DNA of 12,458 nt, from positions 6,879 through 19,336 of the forward strand of contig MGXQ01000001.1 of assembly GCA_001801405.1 (NCBI GenBank), in the 5' to 3' direction. The notes under the pieces were generated by a model. It did no database searches, had not been told where the DNA came from, and was given only the letters and a program-made list of their open reading frames with translations. Positions 5,762-12,429 of the stretch are shown piece by piece. The number at the start of each line of letters is the position of its first letter. Positions within the stretch are counted from its first letter, which is position 1. The position numbers and the translations under genes are program-made. Origin of the DNA: Gammaproteobacteria bacterium RIFCSPHIGHO2_02_FULL_42_13 (GTDB taxonomy: Bacteria; Pseudomonadota; Gammaproteobacteria; UBA12402).

Positions 5762-7696
5762 ATGGCAGATATTATCGGAATTGACTTAGGCACGACCAAC
5801 TCGTGTGTGGCCATTATGGAAGGCAAGAAGACGCGCGTGATCGAGAACATCGAGGGTCGCCGCACAACTCCGTCCATCGTGGCTTATACGGACGGGGGCG
5901 TTTTATGTGGTGAAACCGCCAAGCGACAAGCGGTGACTAATCCAAAGAATACGATGTATGCGATTAAGCGATTGGTAGGTCGTAAGTTTCAGGATGATGT
6001 CGTTCAACGCGACATTGGCATGGTTCCATATAAAATTGTTCAGGCGGACAATGGTGATGCGTGGGTTGAGGCGAAAGGCGAGCGTTTAGCGCCTCCGCAG
6101 GTTTCCGCAGAAGTGTTGCGTAAGATGAAAGAAACGGCCGAAAATTATTTAGGTCGACCGGTGACGCAAGCCGTGATTACGGTGCCGGCTTATTTTAATG
6201 ATTCACAGCGTCAAGCCACAAAAGATGCGGGCAAAATCGCTGGTCTTGAAGTGAAACGAATTATCAATGAGCCGACGGCGGCGGCATTGGCTTATGGTTT
6301 GGACAAACATAAGGGCGATGCGACGATTGCGGTATACGATTTAGGTGGCGGTACGTTTGATATTTCAATTATCGAAATAGCGGATGTTGATGGCGAACAT
6401 CAATTCGAAGTGTTATCGACAAACGGTGATACATTTTTAGGTGGTGAGGATTTTGATAAACGCGTCATTGATTATTTAGTCGATGAGTTTAAAAAAGATA
6501 GCGGTATTGATTTGCGTAACGATTCGTTGGCGTTACAACGACTCAAAGAATCGGCTGAAAAAGCGAAAATCGAATTGTCTTCAACGACGCAAACAGATGT
6601 TAATTTGCCCTATATTACGGCGGATGCGAGCGGTCCAAAACATTTAAACATTAAAATTACACGCGCCAAGCTGGAGTCGTTAGTAGATGATTTGGTACAG
6701 CGCACGGTTAAACCATGTGAGATTGCATTGAAAGATTCAGGCAAAAGTCTGAGTGATATTTCAAAGGTGCTTTTAGTCGGTGGTCAAACACGCATGCCGA
6801 AAGTGCAAGAGCTTGTAAAAGATTTCTTTGGTAAAGACCCCAGTCATGATGTCAATCCGGATGAAGCGGTGGCGATTGGTGCTGCCATTCAAGGCGCGGT
6901 GTTGTCTGGCGAAGTGAAGGATGTGTTGTTGTTAGATGTCACGCCCTTATCATTAGGGATTGAAACCTTAGGTAGCGTGATGACAAAATTAATTGATAAA
7001 AACACAACGATTCCAACCAAGGCAAGCCAAGTGTTTTCGACGGCGGATGATAATCAAAGTACGGTGACGATTCATGTGTTACAGGGCGAGCGTCAAATGG
7101 CGTCGGCAAATAAATCGTTGGGTCGCTTTGATTTAGCGGGTATTCCGCCAGCGCCGCGCGGTATGCCGCAAGTTGAAGTAACATTCGATATCGATGCTAA
7201 TGGTATTTTAAATGTGTCTGCGAAAGATAAAGCGACGGGCAAAGCGCAATCGATTGTGATTAAAGCGTCGAGTGGTTTGTCAGAGGGTGAAGTCGAAAAA
7301 ATGGTGAGAGATGCACAAGAGCATGCTGACGAAGATAAAAAATTCCAAGAACTAGTTGGCGCGCGCAACCAAGCGGACGCCTTGCTTCACAATGTTGAAA
7401 AAACCTTGAAAGAATCAGGTGATAAAGTTGAAGCGAGCGAAAAAGCGGCGATTGAAAAAGCGGCGAAGGAATTGAAGGATGTGTTAAAGGGCGATGATAA
7501 GGCACTCATTGACGCAAAAGTGCAAGTTTTAACACAAGCGTCTTCAAAGATGGCCGAACGCATGTACAAAGAAGCCGGCGCACAGCAACAAGGACAGCAG
7601 GGGGCAGAACAAACTGCCGAAGAAGGTCGCGCCAAGACGGATGATGTGGTGGATGCGGAATTCGAGGAAGTGAAGGACGAAGAGAAGGATAAATAA
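5762..7696 (+). CDS. dnaK: Molecular chaperone DnaK (Hsp70)
   Basis: DnaK is the ATP-driven Hsp70 chaperone that binds exposed hydrophobic segments of client proteins, with DnaJ and GrpE as partners. It has 644 residues, against 638 in E. coli. The nucleotide-binding domain starts with IGIDLGTTNSCVAIMEG at 5-21, has DLGGGTFD at 193-200 (T198 being the autophosphorylation position) and LLVGGQTRMPKVQ in the third Hsp70 signature. The interdomain linker DVLLLD lies at 387-392. The substrate-binding domain follows, then a helical lid and a Q-rich, acidic tail ending EFEEVKDEEKDK, like the E. coli C terminus. A heat-shock promoter and AGGAG site precede it. It is split from grpE by the inverted ATPase gene and from dnaJ by 361 nt of repeats, both unusual for this operon. 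No key residue seems altered. Confidence 0.99.
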   Translation: MADIIGIDLGTTNSCVAIMEGKKTRVIENIEGRRTTPSIVAYTDGGVLCGETAKRQAVTNPKNTMYAIKRLVGRKFQDDVVQRDIGMVPYKIVQADNGDAWVEAKGERLAPPQVSAEVLRKMKETAENYLGRPVTQAVITVPAYFNDSQRQATKDAGKIAGLEVKRIINEPTAAALAYGLDKHKGDATIAVYDLGGGTFDISIIEIADVDGEHQFEVLSTNGDTFLGGEDFDKRVIDYLVDEFKKDSGIDLRNDSLALQRLKESAEKAKIELSSTTQTDVNLPYITADASGPKHLNIKITRAKLESLVDDLVQRTVKPCEIALKDSGKSLSDISKVLLVGGQTRMPKVQELVKDFFGKDPSHDVNPDEAVAIGAAIQGAVLSGEVKDVLLLDVTPLSLGIETLGSVMTKLIDKNTTIPTKASQVFSTADDNQSTVTIHVLQGERQMASANKSLGRFDLAGIPPAPRGMPQVEVTFDIDANGILNVSAKDKATGKAQSIVIKASSGLSEGEVEKMVRDAQEHADEDKKFQELVGARNQADALLHNVEKTLKESGDKVEASEKAAIEKAAKELKDVLKGDDKALIDAKVQVLTQASSKMAERMYKEAGAQQQGQQGAEQTAEEGRAKTDDVVDAEFEEVKDEEKDK

Positions 7697-7703
7697 AAAG
7701 CAT

Positions 7704-7808
7704 CGTCTTCCGGAATCCAGGGGATCGAAGTGTATAGCTAGTGTATATATGGCTAAAGCATTCCCTGGATCCCGGATAATTTCGCTTTGCGAAATTTCCG
7801 GGATGACG
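7704..7808. repeat. Composite hairpin repeat, first copy in the dnaK-dnaJ gap
   Basis: Eight nt after the dnaK stop lies a shortened A-type unit on the minus strand (7704-7724, CGTCTTCCGGAATCCAGG). It equals the full unit at 7853-7900 with its whole inner hairpin missing, as would follow from deletion between the two CCGGAAT copies. After a 39-nt spacer comes a complete B-type hairpin (7764-7808): outer arms ATCCCGGA (7769-7776) and TCCGGGAT (7797-7804), unpaired T at 7777, inner arms AATTTCGC (7778-7785) and GCGAAATT (7789-7796), loop TTT, then GACG. The spacer shares TCGA-GTG and CTAAAGC-TTC with the spacer of the second copy. Confidence 0.8.
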
Positions 7809-7821
7809 GTTATTTTTTTCC

Positions 7822-7847
7822 CGTCGTTTTGGAATTGTTATTCCAGC
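7822..7847 (-). repeat. Decayed copy of the ftsH-downstream hairpin unit
   Basis: CGTCGTTTTGGAATTGTT followed by ATTCCAG looks like the reverse complement of the unit at 12368-12416 with its inner core deleted. It is joined to the B-type hairpin at 7764-7808 by a T-rich 21-nt junction (7805-7825) that agrees at 19 of 21 positions with the reverse complement of 12413-12433. A small TGGAAT/ATTCCA hairpin (7830-7845) remains. Confidence 0.5.
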
Positions 7848-7852
7848 AGTTT

Positions 7853-7969
7853 CGTCATTCCGGAATTCCGCCGCAGGCGGAATATCCGGAATCCAGGGGA
7901 GTCGACGTGCGGAACTAAAGCGTTCTCTGGATCCCGGAAATTTCGCTTTGCGAAATTTCCGGGATGACG
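7853..7969. repeat. Composite hairpin repeat, second (complete) copy
   Basis: A complete A-type unit on the minus strand (7853-7900) has outer arms ATTCCGGA (7857-7864) and TCCGGAAT (7885-7892), inner arms ATTCCGCC (7865-7872) and GGCGGAAT (7876-7883), loop GCA, and an unpaired A at 7884, the complement of the extra T in the other copies. A 26-nt spacer leads to a B-type unit (7927-7969) with a perfect 16-bp stem (7931-7946 with 7950-7965) and loop TTT. The composite begins CGTCATTCCGG and ends CCGGGATGACG, so its ends are imperfect inverted repeats like those of a miniature mobile element. No target-site duplication is evident. Confidence 0.85.
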
Positions 7970-8009
7970 ATAAAGAGATTGGATTGATGTAACAGCGAGT
8001 TGAATTTTG

Positions 8010-8032
8010 TACCGGTTCCCAAAAGGCCGGTA
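8010..8032 (+). promoter_or_regulatory. Stem-loop in the dnaJ leader
   Basis: TACCGG (8010-8015) pairs with CCGGTA (8027-8032). CC/GG at 8019-8020 and 8025-8026 can extend the stem inside. ATTCGTTTTTG follows, so a weak attenuator is possible. The loop bases TTCCC (8016-8020) are also complementary to GGGAA (8048-8052) in the dnaJ ribosome binding site, so an alternative fold could hide that site. Both ideas are inference. Confidence 0.4.
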
Positions 8033-8046
8033 TTCGTTTTTGTACT

Positions 8047-8052
8047 GGGGAA
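8047..8052 (+). promoter_or_regulatory. Ribosome binding site of dnaJ
   Basis: GGGGAA precedes the ATG at 8058 by 5 nt. It decides this start over the in-frame ATG at 8007, which would add 17 residues encoded by the leader stem-loop and unlike the J domain. Confidence 0.7.
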
Positions 8053-8057
8053 AAACC

Positions 8058-9215
8058 ATGTCACAGCAACAAGATTATTATAGTGCATTAGGTGTCGCGC
8101 GAAACGCTAGTGAAGCCGAAATAAAAAAAGCTTTTCGTAAATTGGCGATGAAGCATCATCCTGATCGTAATGAAGGCAACAAACAATCCGAAGAAGAATT
8201 TAAAAAAATCAAAGAAGCCTATGACATTCTTTCTGATGTTGAAAAACGTAAAATGTACGATCAATTTGGTCATGCCGGCATAAACCAGCAAGGTTTTGGT
8301 GGTGGCGGCCCGGGTGTGAATGTTAATTTTGAAGATGTGTTTGGCGACATCGGTAATATTTTTGGTGATATTTTTGGGGGAGGGGGTCGCTCACGTGGTC
8401 GACGTCATGCATCAGGTCAACCGGGTGCGCACTTGCGTTATGAGTTAACGGTTTCGTTGGAAGAAGCTGTTTATGGTGCAACACGCCAAATTAAAATTTC
8501 TACGCTAGCAAAATGTAAGACTTGTGATGGTTCCGGCGCTAAAAAAGGCAGTAAGCCGATAAAATGTTCCGAATGCGAAGGTGCTGGTCAAATTAGCGTG
8601 CAACAAGGATTTTTTTCAATTCAACAAACTTGTCCAACCTGTCATGGTCGCGGACAGGTGATTGGTGATGCGTGCTCGGATTGTCATGGTCAAGGACGCA
8701 CGCAACAAACCAAAACGTTGTCCGTAAAAATTCCTGTGGGTATTAATGTTGGCGATCGCATTCGTTTAACGGGAGAAGGTGAGGCTGGTGCGCAAGGTGG
8801 AGCTGCGGGTGATTTATATGTCGAAATTAATATTGAACCGCATGCATTATTTACGCGCAAAGGTAATGATCTATATTGTGACATACCCATTGATTTTACA
8901 ATGGCGGCATTAGGTGGTGAATTGGATGTACCGACACTGGAGGGACGCATTAAGTTGAAAATACCGCCTGAAACACAGACGGGCAAATCGTTTCGCTTGC
9001 GTGGAAAAGGTGTGAAATCAGTACGCGATGGTTTGAAAGGTGATATTTTCTGTCGTATCATGGTAGAAACGCCAGTGCGCTTAAAAGACACACAAAAGCA
9101 ATTGTTGTTGGAGTTGCGCGAGCAATTGGATAAAGATGCTGTGGATCATCGTCCGCAAGCGCATGATTGGTTTAAGAATGTGAAACAATTTTTTGATCAA
9201 CCCAAGAATAAATAA
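8058..9215 (+). CDS. dnaJ: Co-chaperone DnaJ (Hsp40)
   Basis: DnaJ delivers unfolded clients to DnaK and stimulates its ATPase. The protein has 385 residues, against 376 in E. coli. The J domain covers about residues 5-70 with the essential HPD at 34-36. A Gly/Phe-rich stretch follows (roughly 75-125, including GFGGGGPG and FGDIFGGGG). The zinc-binding domain has all four CXXCXGXG repeats, with cysteine pairs at 153/156, 170/173, 192/195 and 206/209, and the C-terminal client-binding domains end near 350. It is therefore a complete type I DnaJ. It lies 361 nt after dnaK, with hairpin repeats between, so it may have lower or separately controlled expression. I saw no sigma-32 promoter in the gap, so read-through from dnaK is the likely source. 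A strong terminator follows. Confidence 0.98.
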   Translation: MSQQQDYYSALGVARNASEAEIKKAFRKLAMKHHPDRNEGNKQSEEEFKKIKEAYDILSDVEKRKMYDQFGHAGINQQGFGGGGPGVNVNFEDVFGDIGNIFGDIFGGGGRSRGRRHASGQPGAHLRYELTVSLEEAVYGATRQIKISTLAKCKTCDGSGAKKGSKPIKCSECEGAGQISVQQGFFSIQQTCPTCHGRGQVIGDACSDCHGQGRTQQTKTLSVKIPVGINVGDRIRLTGEGEAGAQGGAAGDLYVEINIEPHALFTRKGNDLYCDIPIDFTMAALGGELDVPTLEGRIKLKIPPETQTGKSFRLRGKGVKSVRDGLKGDIFCRIMVETPVRLKDTQKQLLLELREQLDKDAVDHRPQAHDWFKNVKQFFDQPKNK

Positions 9216-9231
9216 AAATGTGAAGATTGCC

Positions 9232-9258
9232 CCGCGGTTTGCCGCGGATATTTTTATT
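9232..9258 (+). terminator. Intrinsic terminator after dnaJ
   Basis: CCGCGG (9232-9237), loop TTTG and CCGCGG (9242-9247) make a GC-only 6-bp stem. It is followed directly by ATATTTTTATT, which is the T-rich tail of a rho-independent terminator. It lies 16 nt after the dnaJ stop and separates the chaperone genes from greA. Confidence 0.8.
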
Positions 9259-9277
9259 TCTAAAGATGGTTTTTAAT

Positions 9278-9282
9278 GAGGA
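9278..9282 (+). promoter_or_regulatory. Ribosome binding site of greA
   Basis: GAGGA lies 7 nt before the ATG at 9290. It supports this start over the in-frame ATG five codons later. No convincing greA promoter is seen between the terminator and this site. Confidence 0.75.
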
Positions 9283-9289
9283 ATAGCAC

Positions 9290-9766
9290 ATGGATAGAGT
9301 ACCCATGACCGTAAAGGGCGAAGTAGCATTACGTGATGAATTGCAGCGATTAAAGCACGAAGATCGGCCTAATATTACGAAGGCGATTGCGGAAGCCAGA
9401 GCGCATGGTGATTTAAAGGAAAACGCGGAATATCATGCTGCACGCGAGCGACAAAGTTTTATTGAAGGACGCATTCAAGATATCGAAAGCAAGTTATCGC
9501 GCGCACAAGTGATCGATATTGCTAAAGTCCCACATCAAGGTCGTGTTGTGTTTGGCTCGACGGTTCAGTTGTATAATGTCGATACGAGCGAAGAGGTGGT
9601 GTATCACATTGTTGGTGAAGATGAATCGGATATTTCAAAAAATAAAATTTCTATAAATTCACCCATCGCACGTGGCCTTATTGGCAAATCGGAAGGTGAT
9701 GAAGTCACTATTGTCACGCCAGGCGGCGAAATTCATTATGAAGTGACAGAAGTGCAGTATGTCTAA
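9290..9766 (+). CDS. greA: Transcription elongation factor GreA
   Basis: GreA enters the secondary channel of RNA polymerase and stimulates cleavage of backtracked RNA, rescuing stalled complexes. The protein has 158 residues, the same as E. coli GreA. Residues 1-78 form the N-terminal coiled coil with the tip sequence HGDLKENAEYHAARE, in which D41 and E44 are the acidic residues that help place the catalytic metal. Residues 80-158 are the FKBP-like domain with SPIARGLIGK and VTPGGE. In many gammaproteobacteria greA follows carA-carB; here it comes directly after dnaJ and its terminator. rlmE starts 12 nt after its stop, so the two are probably one transcript. Confidence 0.97.
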   Translation: MDRVPMTVKGEVALRDELQRLKHEDRPNITKAIAEARAHGDLKENAEYHAARERQSFIEGRIQDIESKLSRAQVIDIAKVPHQGRVVFGSTVQLYNVDTSEEVVYHIVGEDESDISKNKISINSPIARGLIGKSEGDEVTIVTPGGEIHYEVTEVQYV

Positions 9767-9778
9767 TGCCATCCCTTT

Positions 9779-10408
9779 ATGACACAATCCAAAAGCAGTA
9801 AAAATTGGCTCACCGAACATTTTAAAGACGGCTATGTCAAACAAGCCAAAGACGCCGGTTATCGTGCGCGGTCTGCGTATAAATTATTGGAAATTCAAAA
9901 AAAAGATCATTTGATCAAGCCTGGTATGGTGATTGTCGATTTGGGTGCGGCGCCCGGTGGATGGTCGCAGGTAGCGGTGGAATTGCTGAAAGGGCGAGGC
10001 CAAATGTTTGCACTTGATATTTTGCCGATGGAGCCTATTTCTGGAGTCGACTTTATTCAGGGTGATTTTACTGACAATCAGGTGTTTGACGAATTTCTGC
10101 GTCATTTGGATGGTCGCAAGGTAGATTTAGTTTTATCCGATATGGCGCCAAATTTGAGCGGTATTTCGGTGACGGATCAGGCGAGATCGATTTATTTAGC
10201 GGAATTGGCGTTGGATTTTGCTGAACGAGTGTTGAAACCGGAGGGTAAGTGCTTGACCAAGGTTTTTCAAGGCGCCGGCTTGCCGGCTTACCGTAAGGCT
10301 TTGGAGGCGACCTTTAAAAAAGTGGTGGTTCGCAAACCCAAAGCATCGCGTGACCGCTCTGCTGAGATTTATTTATTGGGCACTGAGCGCGAGCGGGCTG
10401 TAAATTAG
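9779..10408 (+). CDS. rlmE: 23S rRNA 2'-O-ribose methyltransferase RlmE (RrmJ/FtsJ)
   Basis: RlmE methylates the 2'-OH of U2552 (E. coli numbering) in 23S rRNA late in 50S assembly, using S-adenosylmethionine. The protein has 209 residues, exactly the E. coli length. The SAM-binding motif I is DLGAAPGGW at 54-62. The catalytic set is complete: K35, D121 (in LSDMAPNLSG), K161 (in TKVFQG) and E196 (in SAEIYLL). The ATG at 9779 is 12 nt after the greA stop and has no recognisable Shine-Dalgarno sequence (ATCCCTTT precedes it), so translation is probably coupled to greA. ftsH follows after 52 nt, the pairing seen in E. coli, where both are heat-shock genes. The small gene yhbY, often nearby, is not here. 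Confidence 0.97.
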   Translation: MTQSKSSKNWLTEHFKDGYVKQAKDAGYRARSAYKLLEIQKKDHLIKPGMVIVDLGAAPGGWSQVAVELLKGRGQMFALDILPMEPISGVDFIQGDFTDNQVFDEFLRHLDGRKVDLVLSDMAPNLSGISVTDQARSIYLAELALDFAERVLKPEGKCLTKVFQGAGLPAYRKALEATFKKVVVRKPKASRDRSAEIYLLGTERERAVN

Positions 10409-10447
10409 GGCCTGAGTTAGGTATCATAGAGTTTTATTCAGTTGATC

Positions 10448-10453
10448 AGAGGG
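10448..10453 (+). promoter_or_regulatory. Ribosome binding site deciding the TTG start of ftsH
   Basis: AGAGGG stands 7 nt before TTG at 10461. The next in-frame ATG is well inside the protein (Met43) and would remove the first membrane segment, so the TTG is the credible start. Confidence 0.75.
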
Positions 10454-10460
10454 TAATACA

Positions 10461-12362
10461 TTGCGCAAAGATCTAATAAAAAACCTGTTATTATGGGTTG
10501 TCATCGCGGTCATTTTATTTGCGATTTTTCATAATTTCGGCCCGCCGGATATTGCGACTAGTAACAAGTTGAGTTATTCGCAATTTATGCGCGAAGTCCA
10601 AGACGGCAAAGTTTCATCTGTGACGATTACTAATCAAAATATTACGGGAAAGACGCAGTCGAATCAGACGTTCAGTACATATTTGCCGATGATAGATCAA
10701 AGCTTGTTGCCACAGTTATTAAGTAAAGGCATTGAGGTGCGCGGTACTGCGCCTGAGCAACAAGGTCTTTTAGCGCAGATATTCATTTCTTGGTTTCCCT
10801 TCTTGTTGTTGATTGGTTTATGGTGGTTTTTTATGCGTCAACAAATGGGCGGCGGGCGTGGTGGTGCGCTGTCGTTTGGTCGTAGTCGTGCGCGTTTATT
10901 AAGCGAGGGGCAAGTACGCATCACATTTAAAGATGTGGCAGGTTGTGATGAAGCCAAAGAAGAAATTAGCGAAGTCGTGGAATTTTTAAAAGATCCCGGT
11001 AAGTTTCAAAAATTAGGAGGTCGTGTGCCGCGAGGTGCCTTATTAGTTGGCGCGCCAGGTACAGGTAAAACATTATTAGCGAGAGCGGTTGCGGGCGAAG
11101 CAAAAGTGCCTTTTTTTAGTATTTCAGGTTCAGACTTTGTGGAAATGTTTGTGGGTGTCGGCGCGTCACGTGTGCGTGATATGTTTGAACAGGCAAAAAA
11201 ACAAGCGCCGTGTATTATCTTTATTGATGAATTAGATGCGGTCGGTCGTCATCGTGGTGCTGGTTTAGGTGGTGGACATGATGAGCGTGAACAAACATTA
11301 AATCAGTTATTGGTTGAAATGGATGGTTTTGCTGGCAACGAAGGCGTCATTGTGTTGGCTGCGACAAACAGACCCGATGTGTTAGATCCTGCCTTGTTAC
11401 GTCCGGGCCGATTTGATCGCCAAGTCATTGTGCCGTTACCGGATGTGCGTGGTCGAGAGCAAATTTTAAAAGTCCATTTAAAGAAAGTGGCGATGAGCAA
11501 AGATGTGAAAGTGAGCATTATTGCACGTGGGACACCGGGGTTGTCGGGTGCGGATTTAGCGAATTTAGTGAACGAGGCGGCATTATTGGCAGCGCGGATA
11601 AATAAACGTTCTGTGCATATGGCTGAACTTGAAAAGGCAAAAGATAAAGTTTTAATGGGTACTGAGCGCCGTTCAATGGTGATGAGCGAAGAAGAAAAAC
11701 GATTAACAGCCTATCACGAAGCGGGACACACGATTGTTGGACGTTTGATGCCAGTGCATGATCCTGTTTATAAGGTCACCATTATCCCTCGTGGACGCGC
11801 ATTAGGTGTGACGATGTTTTTGCCTGAAAAAGACCGTTACAGCATGTCGAAAGAGCGAATTGAATGTCAGATATCCAGTTTGTTTGGTGGCCGTATTGCC
11901 GAGGCTTTAATATTTGGTCCAGATTGCATTACAACGGGCGCCGCGAATGATATTCATCGCGCAACCGAGTTAGCACGTAATATGGTGACGCAATGGGGCT
12001 TGTCTGACAACCTGGGGCCTATTACGTATGGCGAAGATCAGGGTGAAATTTTCTTAGGCCAGTCTATGGTGATGAGACATAAAGAGCTTGCAGACGATAC
12101 TGCCAAACAGATCGATAAAGAAATAAGGATGATTATTGATCGCAATTATAAGCGTGCTGAAAAAGTCTTAGAAGATCATCGTGATATTTTAGAGGCGATG
12201 TCAAAGGCGCTGATGAAATACGAGACGTTAGACAACGATCAGCTAGATGATGTAATGGAAGGTAAAGATCCAAAACCGCCGGCGGATTGGCACGATGATA
12301 ATAATCATGATGAAGCAGAGTCGGTGGAATCAAAAGAAACACCTCCAGAGACGGATGACTAA
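10461..12362 (+). CDS. ftsH: ATP-dependent zinc metalloprotease FtsH
   Basis: FtsH is a hexameric inner-membrane AAA+ protease that degrades misfolded membrane proteins and regulators; in E. coli it degrades sigma-32 and LpxC. The protein has 633 residues (E. coli 644). Two membrane segments lie at about 8-23 and 107-125, flanking a periplasmic domain. Walker A is GAPGTGKT at 197-204, Walker B has D256 and E257, and the second region of homology ends RPGRFDR. The zinc site is HEAGH at 419-423 with the third ligand D497, at the same 78-residue spacing as in E. coli. The tail (about 610-633) is acidic and variable. Translation starts at TTG, supported by AGAGGG upstream and a family-like N terminus. 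It is the last gene of a greA-rlmE-ftsH run. No clear promoter was found in the 52-nt gap before it. Confidence 0.98.
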   Translation: MRKDLIKNLLLWVVIAVILFAIFHNFGPPDIATSNKLSYSQFMREVQDGKVSSVTITNQNITGKTQSNQTFSTYLPMIDQSLLPQLLSKGIEVRGTAPEQQGLLAQIFISWFPFLLLIGLWWFFMRQQMGGGRGGALSFGRSRARLLSEGQVRITFKDVAGCDEAKEEISEVVEFLKDPGKFQKLGGRVPRGALLVGAPGTGKTLLARAVAGEAKVPFFSISGSDFVEMFVGVGASRVRDMFEQAKKQAPCIIFIDELDAVGRHRGAGLGGGHDEREQTLNQLLVEMDGFAGNEGVIVLAATNRPDVLDPALLRPGRFDRQVIVPLPDVRGREQILKVHLKKVAMSKDVKVSIIARGTPGLSGADLANLVNEAALLAARINKRSVHMAELEKAKDKVLMGTERRSMVMSEEEKRLTAYHEAGHTIVGRLMPVHDPVYKVTIIPRGRALGVTMFLPEKDRYSMSKERIECQISSLFGGRIAEALIFGPDCITTGAANDIHRATELARNMVTQWGLSDNLGPITYGEDQGEIFLGQSMVMRHKELADDTAKQIDKEIRMIIDRNYKRAEKVLEDHRDILEAMSKALMKYETLDNDQLDDVMEGKDPKPPADWHDDNNHDEAESVESKETPPETDD

Positions 12363-12367
12363 AATAT

Positions 12368-12416
12368 CTGGATTCCGGATATTGTTGCGCAATGGCGCAA
12401 CAATTCCGGAATGACG
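12368..12416 (+). repeat. Palindromic hairpin repeat after ftsH
   Basis: Outer arms ATTCCGGA (12372-12379) and TCCGGAAT (12405-12412), unpaired T at 12380 and inner arms ATTGTTGCGC (12381-12390) and GCGCAACAAT (12395-12404) form an 18-bp stem with an AATG loop. It starts 6 nt after the ftsH stop. The outer arms and bulge equal copy 1, but the inner arms are a different, fully complementary sequence. It could protect or end the ftsH mRNA, but no T tract follows on the plus strand. Confidence 0.8.
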
Positions 12417-12429
12417 AGAAAAAAAGAAC

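Noticed and set aside
6939..7703. Several minus-strand open frames opposite dnaK
   Set aside because: They are shadows of the strongly coding dnaK frame, with low-complexity translations.
7769..7819. B-type hairpin plus T run as a dnaK terminator
   Set aside because: The seven T begin 8 nt after the stem instead of directly, so it is not a standard intrinsic terminator; kept only as a possible partial effect.
7764..7969. Hairpin cluster as a CRISPR array
   Set aside because: The units are palindromes in both orientations with uneven spacing and related spacers; there are no cas genes.
8007..8057. Upstream extension of dnaJ
   Set aside because: The 17 residues are encoded by the leader stem-loop region; the J domain begins right after the ATG at 8058, which has GGGGAA upstream.
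7749..8059. Short open frames within the dnaK-dnaJ gap on both strands
   Set aside because: They are made of translated hairpin repeats and have no family resemblance.
10409..10460. Promoter for ftsH with TATCAT as -10
   Set aside because: No acceptable -35 lies 16-18 nt upstream; read-through from rlmE is simpler.
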